From: Engraulis encrasicolus
Taxonomy: Eukaryota; Chordata; Actinopteri; Clupeiformes; Engraulidae
Reading direction: 5' to 3'
NCBI RefSeq assembly: GCF_034702125.1
Contig: NC_085876.1
Location: 2,213,266 to 2,277,265, forward strand
Length of the DNA: 64,000 nt
Positions within the stretch are counted from its first letter, which is position 1. Each line of letters opens with the position of its first letter. The notes under the pieces were generated by a model. That model searched no databases. It saw nothing but the letters and a program-made list of their open reading frames with translations, and was not told where the DNA came from. Of the stretch, positions 14,101-25,151 are shown one piece after another. The translations under genes were made by a program, and so were the position numbers.

Positions 14101-14399
14101 AAGCATTGACGCCTGATGTTGCGTTGCGCAACATTGGCCCTGGCGCCTGGAGCTGCATTACGCAACATTCAGGCTCATGAGCTTTGAGACAACTTTATTA
14201 AAAACCTCTGTTTGTTTGAGATGAATGAACACATTCTAATGAAAGATGAGGGTCTTAGCGTTTAAATGCAACTTATTGCATATTTTTATGTGCTTCAGAA
14301 GCTGAGATATTTAGGTTTTTATAGGCTGAGGTCAGCTTTTCTTAAAAAGGGCTCAGGCATTCAGCACCCTTTTTTGCAGGTGCCTTAGGCGTCAATGGG
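14101..14399. mobile_element. piggyBac-like MITE, decayed left end
   Basis: The right end reads AGGCGTCAATGGG followed by TTAA (14400-14403). The left end has the matching CATTGACGCCT, but its CCC and TTAA have decayed. The body (TTTATTAAAAA, GAATGAACACATTCTAA, AAATGCAAC) matches the cleaner copy at 57456-57681. A TTAA target with CCC/GGG ends fits the piggyBac superfamily. Confidence 0.65.
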
Positions 14400-14892
14400 T
14401 TAAGGAAGCAAAGCTGGTGGCAGGAGGACTTAACAGACATGATATATTTAAAGAGTGCCTTACTCTCAAGACAACCTCATACTGCCATGACAACGGCTGT
14501 TTAAAGAATACCTGGCTCTACAGACCTCATGACAATGACATAAGCCCCAAAAGCAAGGCTGCTATTGCCTTAAATACGCAAATGGAGAGGGTTCTTAAAA
14601 GCACACTCTTTCTGTAGACATCTGAAGGATGGTGATTGAGAATGACCTTAACAGCCTGCTTTGGGTGGGTGGGACAGCATGGTGACAGCATGGCGGTGCA
14701 GCATCCTTTAGATTAGGTGGGATGGACATTGTGAAGGTGTGTGCTTTATAGTTGTATAATTTTAATGATGTCTGTAGATTGGGTGCTAGTCCATTAACAG
14801 TGATATGACAGCGTGGTAGTCTATACATTCAATTATGGTTTAGACTGGGTTCACTCACATACATGCATTACCGGATGATTGAAATAGGGTTG

Positions 14893-14975
14893 GTGTGGCC
14901 TCGCCATGGCCTAACGGTAGGGCGCTGGTTTGCTGTGCTGGCGACCCGGGTTCGGTTCCGGTCCTATACTGTTAA
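14893..14975 (+). mobile_element. tRNA-derived SINE head
   Basis: A box ATGGCCTAACGGTAGGGCGC and B box GGGTTCGGTTCC are spaced as in a tRNA. No tRNA fold with a clear anticodon and no terminator, so I call it a SINE fragment. Confidence 0.65.
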
Positions 14976-15084
14976 ACTAGGTAATGCAAACAATATGCAA
15001 ACACATAGAAGAAAATGATACACATTCATGAATAATGCTTGGAAATACTGCAAATATGTGAAAATCAAAAAAGCTTGGACTGTT

Positions 15085-15490
15085 CCTTTAAGTGTAGCCT
15101 TGTGATTACCTGCCTGCTGTCAGTGTGGTGCGTATATCTTCCTTTCATGGTGGCCTGTCAGTGTTTAGTGTGCCCCTCTCATGACTGGTTGTCAAGCTTA
15201 TCTGTAGCAGCTCTGTGTAATGATTGGCTGTTTTAAGCTTATCTCATCCTCTGATGACTGGTTGTCCATATATCTCTCCTCACTGGCTGTTTCCTTTAAG
15301 TGTAGCGTTTCTCTCTAATGACTAGCTATCAGGATTGCGTGCTGTGTGTCTGTACCATGATTGGCTGTAATAGTTGTGTTTGAGCATGTCATAACCAATC
15401 ATATGAAGGCAGAGGATAATGCAAAGTGTCACACCCAATCAGATGAAGAAAGGAGTAAATGCAGCATGCCATAGCCAATCACAGAGTAGC
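15085..15490. repeat. degenerate array of TGATTGGCTG / AGCCAATCA motifs
   Basis: At least seven loosely spaced copies, about 35-60 bp apart. Those up to 15370 read (A)TGA(T/C)TGG(C/T)TG; those from 15390 to 15480 read the complement (ACCAATCAT, CCCAATCAG, GCCAATCAC). The array is therefore an overall inverted arrangement. The motif coincides with the CCAAT box core. Confidence 0.55.
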
Positions 15491-15509
15491 ATCAGCAGTG
15501 TTACAGAGG

Positions 15510-15654
<145 letters not shown>

Positions 15655-15685
15655 ATAATGTCAAGCCAAGGTCAAGCGTGCAGAG

Positions 15686-16097
15686 CAGGGCTTGACACTG
15701 GCACCTGCCAACCAGCCAAATGCTGGTAAAACTTGTCTGTGGCTAGTAATAATTTCAGAGTCACTAGCCAATTTGGCTGGCAGCTTATTCCTTGGTATGA
15801 CATACGCATCATAGTTGCCTATATTCTGGTGTTTACCCCTTGTGTATAAATTGTTTGTATTTAAGTTCAAGAAAAAGCTCAGTAAATCAGTTTCTATTTA
15901 CTTGATTTACTTCCATGTTGAAAGATATACACTTATCTTGCTGTAAAACCTCGTCTTTTGAGGTTAGACGTACACTATCATGATAAAGGACAAAAAAAAC
16001 AATATCAAATGTATGGCTAGTGAAATACATGAATGGCTATTGACTCAGGAAAACCACTAGCCACATTGGCCGGTGGCTGAAAAAGTTAATGTCAAGC
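15686..16097. mobile_element. non-autonomous hAT, ~412 bp
   Basis: The left end is CAGGGCTTGACACTGG. The right end is the complement of GCTTGACATTAACTTTT, lacking the terminal CAGG. The flanks share GTGCAGAG (15678-15685 and 16098-16105), within a longer 15-bp identity GTCAAGCGTGCAGAG. CAGGGCTTGACATTAA-type ends are familiar from fish hAT elements. It is non-coding. Confidence 0.75.
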
Positions 16098-16197
16098 GTG
16101 CAGAGGACAGAGAACTGAAAAGTGGAAACATAGCTGGTCATTTGCCCCTTTCAGTGTAAAAGTGCTGTGTGTGTGTACACACACAAATGCCTGGGTG

Positions 16198-16305
<108 letters not shown>

Positions 16306-16437
16306 TGTGTGCGTTGACCCGTATGTCTGCCATGTTAGTTTGACATAAGTGAAATTGATTGCTGATTGGCTTATACCGCAAGGGCCCGGAGAGAGGCCTG
16401 CTCTGGTTGGCTGGCTGGCTGTAAGGAACTAATTGAC

Positions 16438-16599
<162 letters not shown>

Positions 16600-16787
16600 C
16601 CTATAATTGAGAGGTCATTTTTAATCATTTTTGACTGGACAGCCTGTCATGTGCCCCAGACTTCCCTCCTAGACGAGGGAAAGGTGGGGGTGGGGGGACA
16701 GAGAGATGGAAGCATAAATTAATAGAGGAGGATGGACAAGTCTATCTCCCACTGTGGACCATCTGTGTCCAGCCATCCATGCACACA

Positions 16788-16790
16788 GCC

Positions 16791-16823
<33 letters not shown>
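16788..16823. repeat. (CTGT)n microsatellite
   Basis: About eight to nine tetramer units. Confidence 0.9.
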
Positions 16824-16824
<1 letters not shown>

Positions 16825-17011
16825 TCCGATGTCCTGTAACCAGGTACTTGTTTTTTTTAACTAATTTATCCACAGATCTATGTGAGTGCTTGTACCCTAT
16901 TACTTTAGATGGGCTCGTCAATGAGCCTGTTCACTCTTGGCTGAACTATGTACATACACTCAACTATGTACATATGTCATAAGCACATTGATGTGACAAT
17001 ACTGATAATTT

Positions 17012-17300
17012 GGTAACACTTTACTTGACTCATTACAGTGTCATAATATTGTCATGACACAGTCATAGATAAGTCATAAATATTATGTCCATGTCATAAA
17101 CATTTTAGGACTGTTGGTCTTAATTGACAATTGGTTATGGCAAAGACAACTTTGCCATAACCGAATGTCACTTAAGGCTAACAGTCATAAAATGTTTATG
17201 ACATGGACATAATGTTTATTACACATGCATAGCAATATTATGAACTATCATGACACTGTAATGACATGTTTATGACACCGGCGTCAAGTTAAGTGTTACA
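17012..17300. mobile_element. palindromic MITE with GGTAACACTTTA ends
   Basis: Long imperfect inverted arms run inward from GGTAACACTTTACTTGAC and its counterpart ending AAGTGTTACA. The centre holds a second, near-perfect hairpin (GGTTATGGCAAAG / CTTTGCCATAACC, 17133-17161). Flanks GATAATTT/GATTAATT match 6/8. It has the same terminal motif as the element at 54857, whose 8-bp duplication is perfect. Confidence 0.7.
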
Positions 17301-17599
17301 GATTAATTTTAAGACTTTACAATTAATTAAGGTCATTGCAATTGTTGCGCCAATAAGGTTTAAAGGTATTTCTTCTGTAATGCCACATAAAATGCAAAAA
17401 TCACCATCTTAAGGTGATTATACACATAACCTTTTCAACAATGTTGCTGGCCAACAACATTATTGGCTCCTAATGCTCTTACAAAAATAATTAAGAAAAC
17501 TTGTTTATTGTTCATTCAAGTTCTCTTGATAAAAGTGTTGACCACATCTCGGGGCATGCATCTAAGAAACGCCCTCGGGGTAAGATATGACACCTTCCT

Positions 17600-18115
17600 C
17601 CTGTATACATGGGTTTACCGTTTGTAAACAATCCCTGGCTGTGTGACCCCATTTAACCTCTGATTGTTGGATACTGCTGTCAAACAATTAGGTCAAAATG
17701 AGCTCATGTAGTTGGCTGCTTAGCATCTTCCCCCTCCTCACAACACGAATGTTTGTAAATGGAGAAGAAATTACATTTTAGGTTTTATCCTGCGCGAAAC
17801 TAGCTGCGCACAACTCAACCTCTGATTGTTGAAACCGCTGTCGGTCAAAAAATTTGCTCACATGGTTGGCTGCCAATGTTTTGCCCCTCCTCATAACACC
17901 GTGATTATAAACCAAAAAAATCAATTTATACATGGGTTTTAAACATTTGTTTTTTGACCTGACTGTGCAAAACTAGCTGCGCACAACTCAGCCTCTGATT
18001 GTTGAAAACCGCTGTCGGTCAAAAAATTAGCTCACATGGTTGGCTGCCACTGTCTTGCCCCGCCTCACAACATTGTGTTTACAAACACAGTGAACCCATG
18101 TAGCCAATAGTAGGC
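17600..18115. repeat. tandem repeat, ~165-bp unit, three copies
   Basis: CCTCTGATTGTTG recurs at 17657, 17819 and 17992. Each copy is followed by CGCTGTCGGTCAAA, a CTCACATGGTTGGCTGCC-type segment and CCCCTCCTCACAACA. Period is 162 then 173 bp; the first copy is the most diverged. It does not code. Confidence 0.85.
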
Positions 18116-18483
18116 TTATGTTTCATTCAGGGGCAGACACCTTGGCTTTAGAAAGTAAAAAGTCTTGCCACAGATTTGGTCCAGCCAACTAGGCCTAATT
18201 GAACCATCTGATCCCAAATACCACACCATGTCAGCCAGGTTGATAAGTAATTAGTGAAATCACCTACAGTGTGTTAACAGCACAGGCAGAAGTAACATCT
18301 GGCAGGACTTTTTCTCCCTATCTGAGTTTCTGCTGCAAAAGAAAGACCTAAATTGAATCACCATCGGAGAGTTACACCTGAGGGACTCCATAGAGTTGCC
18401 ACAGTACCCAACAGGGAGGTGACTCCAGTAGTCTGCTGTGTCTTTACACATGACATACAATCTTGTTTTTCTTCTCCATTTCC

Positions 18484-18485
<2 letters not shown>
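18116..18485. other. no gene recognised
   Basis: Unique-looking sequence after the tandem repeat. Confidence 0.4.
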
Positions 18486-18555
<70 letters not shown>

Positions 18556-18668
18556 TGTGTGCGTGCGGTCACAATCCTAGGACAGCCATCTCATGAAGCG
18601 TAGAAGCCTTGGTGTCCCTGGGGAGGGATTGCCTCACAAGCCTGACATGGCACACACAAACAGACATA

Positions 18669-18742
<74 letters not shown>
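18486..18742. repeat. (GT)n and (CA)n microsatellites
   Basis: GT run at 18486-18555 and CA run at 18670-18742, separated by about 110 bp. Confidence 0.96.
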
Positions 18743-18745
<3 letters not shown>

Positions 18746-18881
18746 TATGTGTTCACAGTAACACACACGAATGCATGCACAGAGACAGACAGATATACAC
18801 ACACAGACAATAGACATGTAAAAAACACACACCTCTACATAATGCATAAATTTACTATTAAAGCCCGGACACACGCCTAAA

Positions 18882-18995
18882 ACCCAGGAGATACAGCATG
18901 AAGAGTCGTGTGAAGCGCTGGGTAATATCGCTAACCCTGTGAAGAACAAGTTAACGGAAATGTGATGCTTCAGGAGGATTTCCTTACAGGCAGCA
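18882..18995 (-). repeat. interspersed repeat beside TG tracts, copy 1
   Basis: On the minus strand it reads GGAAATCCTCCTGAAGCATC, then a CACATTTCC...TTCTTCACAGG...ATTACCCAGCGC segment. Two related copies sit at 29458-29590 and 29692-29815 on the plus strand. All three lie next to TG/CA microsatellites. Confidence 0.7.
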
Positions 18996-19320
18996 ATAGT
19001 GAGACACACACACACACAACGCTACACACACACACGCACACTGACGTTACACACCACACATCAGAGGTATTAAATAAGCGTGTGCGCGCACACACGTGTC
19101 TTAGATATTAAAGCAACACAACCACAGACTGTCATCTGGGAATCTCAGCAGTCCCTAATTCAATTACTGCGGCGACTTGTGCTGCTACATAAAATCTCAT
19201 CTGAGCTCACTCACATACAAACAGATGTCAGGAATCCTATTAATCCATTCAACACACACACACGCACACACACACACACGTCCTAGGACGTGCCCCCGGT
19301 CAGCGTGCGTGCGAGAGGAC

Positions 19321-19978
19321 TAGGGGTACTTCTCAAAGCCTAGAGTCCTTGCCTTGTTAGTCCCACAGCCTCGGAGTCATACACTCATAAGACGAGGCTG
19401 AAAGCATCTCAAACGATTATGAATGAAACATGCTAGGAAAAGTGGAAGTGAATGTCACAGCAATTCCGTTTTGGCCACTAAACACTTGCTTTCAACTGAT
19501 TTTAAACTGTAAATGCGATCGGTTGACTGTTCTGTAGGGGGGATATTTGAAAAGCACATCAAAATTACTGGGATGTTGATTTCAATTTATAAAAGTGCAC
19601 AAATTCTCCGTAGTCAAAAGCTGTGAAACGCAACACAAACGCAATGGGCACAAACAATTACCAAGTTGTGTTGAGTTATTTGAAGCTATTCACATCTTTG
19701 AAACATCATATATTGTGCTTAAACATGCATGGCTTTCCACATCTGTAATAGAAAAAAGCCTAGTGCGAGCGTGGAGACGTGAAGGACTCTGGGTATTTTG
19801 ACTCCGCAAGGATGCATCAACTGTAGCCTTCGAAAATGCTACAAATCAAGAACGTGGCACTTGGTAAATTTTGAAGCATGCTTCTCTTTGGAACAGTATT
19901 TGGCCAGTCGCGATGACTTGAAAATGGGAGTTACTCATCCTAGCAAGGCTAGAATACTAGGCTTTTAGAAGTACCCTA
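19321..19978. mobile_element. ~660-bp element with inverted ends, superfamily unknown
   Basis: The left end TAGGGGTACTTCTCAAAGCC pairs with the right end (complement TAGGGTACTTCTAAAAGCC), and similarity continues about 15 bp further. No certain target duplication and no transposase. Open frames inside lack recognisable domains. Confidence 0.55.
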
Positions 19979-20430
19979 GGAGTGAAGATAACAATGCGTC
20001 GAAGTCGAAGTGCTCCGAATGTGTTACTACGCCTTTCATTACAGTACCATTTCTTTATCTAGGTAGGAAATCGCCACGTTTCATTTTGTGCAACAACTTT
20101 TGGATTTGTTTACTAGTCGTGCATGGGGTGTTTAGATATGGAACACGTGGAACAATTTGATCACTTCTAAGTTTAGGCACCGAATGCGACCGGCTGCAAA
20201 GCTGAGCCAAGCTAATGCTAATGAGTTTGCGCCGCGCGCGTTGCTGACTGGGAGCACGTCCAAAGACGATGCAGATCGGGAGGAACTCAGGTCAGAGAAG
20301 AACACAAATCATTACGGGTGTGTCACATCAAAAGTGTGCATCAGTATCAATAAAGGCTGCATAAACACCTTCCATGGAGTCTTTTTGAATCTTGTTTTTA
20401 AAAAAAATACCTTTTTTATACATATCCCTT
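19979..20430. other. no gene recognised
   Basis: Includes a CpG-containing stretch at about 20200-20290. No support for a gene or element. Confidence 0.35.
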
Positions 20431-20462
20431 TTAACCCTTAGCACAGAGCTATATGCCATAAC

Positions 20463-20708
20463 CAGTGGCGTAACACAAGCACTTGGGGCCCCCCAGCAGG
20501 GTACTTAGAGTGCCCCCCCCACCCCCAACCCAACCCATACGCCTGAAAGTTTAATGTTATGCAAATGAGGAGCGAATTCGCCTGCCACGGCCCAATCAAA
20601 TCAACAACATAACTGTTCCATTCATTTTGATTCGCCGCAACGTCCTGATGACGGTTGGATTTCGCCTCTCTTCACTTCGCTTTCTTCGCCTCCTATGTGT
20701 CCCTACCG

Positions 20709-20740
<32 letters not shown>

Positions 20741-22336
20741 TCTCTCTCTTATCTCTGTTTTGATTGCTGAAAAGTGTGATGGAACTCAGCTCCTGACATC
20801 CCTGGCCCATTTCAGCCCATATAGGTCTATGTTTTGTTACCTCATTCAGATTCAGTACACCAGAGGAGTAGATTATCCAATATTACATTTATTAGAAATT
20901 ATTCCAACAAAACAGGCCAACAGCTCAGTGAGCAGCAATAACAATAACAGTAACATTACTAATGATAATTAGGCCACACAAGGCTCAATACAGTTTGGTG
21001 AAATCCATGTTTTAAACTTTTTTAAAACCCAGAGTATAGTTTAATTAAAAACATAATGACTTTAAATAAAATAGGCTTACTGAGTAAAAATGAAACGTAA
21101 TTATAATAATTTTCAAAAAACAATTTGGCGGAAGTTAGGCTACAGAAAATGATGCCACCTTGTGTGCAGTAAAAAAAAAATCATAGGCTAACCGGATCAA
21201 TGTGTTCGGCCATGGGTGGTGGTAGAACAATATTCAAGACAAAGAAACACTGAACTATTAATAGATCGTAAAATGTAATGAAGATAATAGACAAGTAATG
21301 TTTACTCAAAACACATTTAAACCAGGAACTTGTTCACTTTCACTATTTTCATATTTTTACTTGGCTAAATAGGAATTTCCTTCGAGCCTGTTTTCCACAT
21401 CATTTAAAACTTTGGATGCGAAATGTGGCCACTCCTCTTGGCGCACCTATGCGCAAAGTCTGTCAGCAAACCGTCTAAGTCTATCTTGCGAGCGCATCTG
21501 TTCTCTACGGAGAGGATGGCTAGCCCCCTCAGCCTATCTTTTCGACATAGTGCTTCGCAAGTATGTCTTGATTAATTTTAGTTTAGAGAACGATCTCTCT
21601 GTAGTTGCGACGGTGACTGGTATGGTTAAGAACAACTTGACAGCTGTGGCAACGTCAGGCAAACTGGACAGTAAAGAGCTGTGTTTTACAAACAGAGTGC
21701 GCGCCAAATCTCGTATCCCACCATCAATTTCTTTGAGAACGGGTCGTAACGCGCTTCTGAATGCCAGGATCTGATCAGGGAACTCAGCAGACAAATCGTC
21801 ACTGTATTGTTCAGCCAGAGTACTCGCTGATGTATATAACTCACTGTCTGATCTCGAGACGAGTTCCTGGGGGCGCAAAAACCCAAACCTCCGTGCTACT
21901 TCTCGCATGCTGTCAAACCTACGAGCCACCTGCGCAACGATGATGTCTAAAGTGGCGTAAAAGACAGACACTTTAAAATTCTCCTCTGCATTTTTAGTTG
22001 GCTTAGTTTCACTTCAAAATGTTAACCTTCATTGTATTCTGCGTTTATTTCAGAGATTTTACTGTTAAAAATAGTATATAAAAATTATTATGTACCCACC
22101 GTCATTGAAATTTATGCTGCCAAACCTTCATATGCAAAGGAACATTTGTTAAAATTAATTTAGAATGCGCTTAACATCAAGTCGCACAAGACAGAATGCC
22201 ATTGCCTTGCCGAAATGAGGCCCGGTGTCAATACAAGGGGGCCGCATTTTCCCAGGCCCCCTTCTCATTCAGGGCCCCCCACATGCTCAGCCCCCTCCCC
22301 CGCGCGGGGGCTACGGGGGTATACTTTACGGTCGTG
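20463..22336 (-). mobile_element. hAT transposon, 1874 bp, with broken transposase
   Basis: Ends are CAGTGGCGTAACACAAGC...GGGGCCCCC on the left and the complement of CACGACCGTAAAGTATA...CCCCC on the right. Perfect 8-bp duplications GCCATAAC lie at 20455-20462 and 22337-22344. It carries only the C-terminal part of a transposase in minus orientation, so it is a deletion derivative. Confidence 0.92.
21404..21985 (-). pseudogene. hAT transposase C-terminal fragment (ZMYM1-like type)
   Basis: This encodes the C-terminal dimerisation region of a hAT transposase, which catalyses cut-and-paste DNA transposition in the nucleus. The diagnostic stretch is TERSFSKLKLIKTYLRSTMS, preceded by LFVKHSSLLSSLPDVATAVK and VFYATLDIIVAQ. 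Reading continues after a one-base frameshift near 21536 into LRGLAILSVENRCARKIDL and ends ISHPKF with TAA at 21404-21406. Upstream (about 22020) the frame meets a stop. The N-terminal zinc finger and catalytic core are missing. It is inactive. The lineage resembles vertebrate ZMYM1-like/TTF-type hAT proteins, from memory of the family. Confidence 0.88.
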
Positions 22337-22500
22337 GCCATAACCTTACTGTCACCAAAATTGTAATGGCTATTAATCTGTTATGTTACTTAACGCTCTT
22401 GGTACTGTCATAGCAATGTTGTTATGATGTAGTTGAGTATTTTCAGCAAATAGCGAATAGGCCCACTGGTGACCCTATCTGCAGTAAGAGGCTACGTCAG

Positions 22501-22746
22501 TTTGTAAAAATCCTCCCTTGAACTTTTTTATGAATGTTTTTTATGATTTTGCCTCTGAGAATGATTCTTTCACTGGCAAAAGTGGACGTTTTGGGAAAAC
22601 TCTGGTTTCACACTTCCATGTTAACCTTTTTCTTGTTTCTTGGAAGGATTAACACATTTCTCCAGTGTGCTGGTTTATTATAAAACGTATGTACACAAAA
22701 CATTAACTGAGGTAGTTTGCAAAATAAAAACTGTTTGTAAACTTAA
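22501..22746. other. no gene recognised
   Basis: AT-rich, unique-looking, between the repeat above and the TTAA-bounded element below. Confidence 0.4.
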
Positions 22747-23821
22747 CCCTATGAGACCTGAACCATGAAAGCGTAGACAGAAAAATAAAATTTCTTGGAA
22801 TTTGCCTCAGTGTTGGCCCATCATAAGAAATGTAAAAAAAATAAATCCAAATTTTGTTAAGGTCTTTGAGATATGAAATGCAACATATATGCTGCATCAG
22901 GCTTTAAATATTTGACCAGGCCAATTTCATGACCATTGAAAAATGACTTTTAATGCATTTAAAACTTTTTTTTTAATTTAGAAAAGTTGTCAGACAATTT
23001 AATTTGAGGATTATCTCTAAATATTTAGTGAGATCCTGCCATTTTTTTTGCCTGTCCTTGTTTTAGCAGGACCATATTTTACATTTCACCCAGCCTGGTT
23101 GGGTAATTTTTTTAAAAATCTATGTGAAAACATAGCTGCTCGAATGCTTAACACCCTACTTATGAGTGTAATATAGATCATTATTCATTTTTGATGTGGA
23201 ATTTGAATATATGGGTTCATTATTACAATTGGACCATTTCTCCATTCACTTCAATGCTATTTTTATGAGATCATAAATTCAACATTTTGCATTATATTTT
23301 CAAAATTTCAAGTGAAACCTGTTTCTTAAGGTAATATCTTTGTCTTGAAGTAAAACAGCTTGTGTGTTTTGTTAAATGATCGTCGTGGTATGCTTCCCTA
23401 TGGCAAAATGCACTGATGGCTAACTTCCTTCCAACACGGGATGGTGCTTATTTGTTTCATTAGTTTTAGTACAATCTCTCGCAACACGGTGTAAAAATAT
23501 CAACTGTTGCTTGATTAATTGCACAAAGTAAGTGTTCAAATTGAAGTATATAGAATTATATTTCGGAGATTTGTACACAAACCCTTTGCAATTTGATGAT
23601 ATTTCTGCTCCGGTCGCAGAAAACGCTCCTACCCCTGTGCCGCCAGGTTTCGCCGAGCTGTGGTCAACTTGTTTGTCCGCTGCTCTCTTGTGGCGATTTC
23701 CGTGTATTGCAGGAAGTTTTGAAAAGGCATGCAACATGTTTTTGAGATCGTTTTTTTTTTTTCAGTGTGGAGAGGGCTTTGAAGTTGATGCAACAAATAT
23801 GTTGCAGTCGGCGCCATAGGG
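22747..23821. mobile_element. piggyBac-like non-autonomous element, 1075 bp
   Basis: Begins CCCTATGAGACCTGAACC and ends GGCGCCATAGGG, with TTAA on both sides (22743-22746, 23822-23825). Subterminal segments on both ends contain ATGCAACA-type motifs followed by TATGCTGCA / TATGTTGCAG. TTAA duplication with CCCTAT ends fits piggyBac. No DDD transposase is seen; the open frames at 23532-23819 have no recognisable domain. Confidence 0.8.
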
Positions 23822-23825
23822 TTAA

Positions 23826-24140
23826 CAAAAATTAACGATTACACTGAAGATTATGGTCAAAACAGTGGCTGTTGACAAGCTCCTAACCATCCACCATTTT
23901 CCACCTGCTTCCTTACCTGATTCTTACCATCTGATATGCTTTCACATATACATCTGGGACCTGCCCCCAACCAACGCCCTTCCAAATGAGCCATTTTTTT
24001 CAAAACTCTTGCATGTGATTGGATAAAGAATCTGTCCGTCATTTTGACTGACACGCCATTTCAGCCACTCCCGTTGACTCAATCCGTGACGTAGTTCACA
24101 GCGACACCACGCAGGAGGCAAGACTTTTCATCACAACAAA
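23826..24140. other. no gene recognised; possible upstream region
   Basis: Sequence before the ATGGCGGCG start described next. It contains TGACGTAG and GATTGGAT motifs but no clear promoter. Confidence 0.3.
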
Positions 24141-25151
24141 CATGGCGGCGGCTGGAAGTAAACGGAGTAAACTTTCTATAAACCAACATTGCCCTATGTG
24201 CAGGGGATATCTAAGGCCCATGGATATTTGAAGAACTTCCCTACGGGAAAGGGTAAACCAGCGCCCAGCTGAACTTGATCGAAACTTGTGAAACTTCTCC
24301 GAAAAATCCTGTCGCATGCCTGAAATGCCTGCTGTAATTTAACCCAGCGTTCTCAAGGTACGTACGGTAAGTCAACATCTTGAATCTTGATGCAATAGTT
24401 GCTCTGAAGTCGTGCGCAAGCATAATATGACAATTGTTCATCCATACATATGTTAATATTGTTATTGGATATGATTGGCGTCAGGGCATCTTCCTCTTAG
24501 CCTCTATGCTAATCTAAATGGTTGACTGTTTACATTGCTATCTGTAGGCACACATGCAATATGATTGTTTCACTTTTATTTGATTTATTGATTCTTTTAT
24601 TTCTTTGATTTCTTTATAACCTCGCTGGGATTGTAACCTACGCACATGTCCAACGATAGAGATGTGTAAAAGTGTCTGCTTGCACTGTATTACAAACTAT
24701 CACCATCATTAACAACAAGTCCCCTTCTCACAGATGCAGAAATGCAAAGCAGGGCCAAACATGCTGCATTCAATGGGTACGAAGACGGTGTGAGGAACAA
24801 CATAACAGCTCTCTTCCTGGTGGCAGCCATGGAGCACCTAGGGGCTTCATTAAGTGTCAGGTACCTCTGGAACAAAGATTTACATTACAACAAATGTATG
24901 GCCCCAGTTAAAGCTGGTGCCATGACAGTCTGTACATATTGGCTTTGTAAGATTACATCTAAGCTAACCATACTGCACATTTTGCATTATCTATCTTTTT
25001 AAATGTGTCAACAGATATCCCTGACGGCTTCATACCTGACCACATAACCATGGGCTCTGAAGAGGGAAAAAAAAGGAACAGGCTACATCCGGTAGTGGCC
25101 CGGGTGGTCAACAAATGCCATTTTCCTGCAGTCCAGGAGGGAGACGTATAA
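24141..25151 (+). other. unrecognised exon-like ORFs, plus strand
   Basis: Three pieces look exon-like. An ATGGCGGCGGCTGGAAGT start (24141-24233) gives MAAAGSKRSKLSINQHCPMC and then stops. A CTCACAG acceptor near 24733 opens DAEMQSRAKHAAFNGYEDGV, continuing to about 24862 with a possible GTACCT donor. A second acceptor (GTCAACAG, 25014) opens DIPDGFIPDHITMGSEEGKK and ends at TAA (25149-25151). I recognise no family. They lie head-to-head with the minus-strand RecQ-like remnant, so both may belong to one decayed multi-gene transposon. That is inference. Confidence 0.28.

Larger units (their letters stand above)
20431..22500. repeat. interspersed repeat split by a hAT insertion
   Basis: The left part is 20431-20462 (TTAACCCTTAGCACAGAGC...). 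The rest resumes at 22337 and continues to about 22499, including CAATGTTGTTATGATGTAGT and GCAGTAAGAGGCTACG. A related copy is at 53560-53705. The TTAACCC start hints at a TTAA-targeting element, but the right end is not clear. Confidence 0.6.

Noticed and set aside
21412..21774. Plus-strand open frame at the hAT remnant
   Set aside because: Antisense shadow of the minus-strand transposase C-terminus.
23532..23819. Possible coding region inside the TTAA element
   Set aside because: No piggyBac or other domain is visible, and overlapping frames on both strands are equally open.
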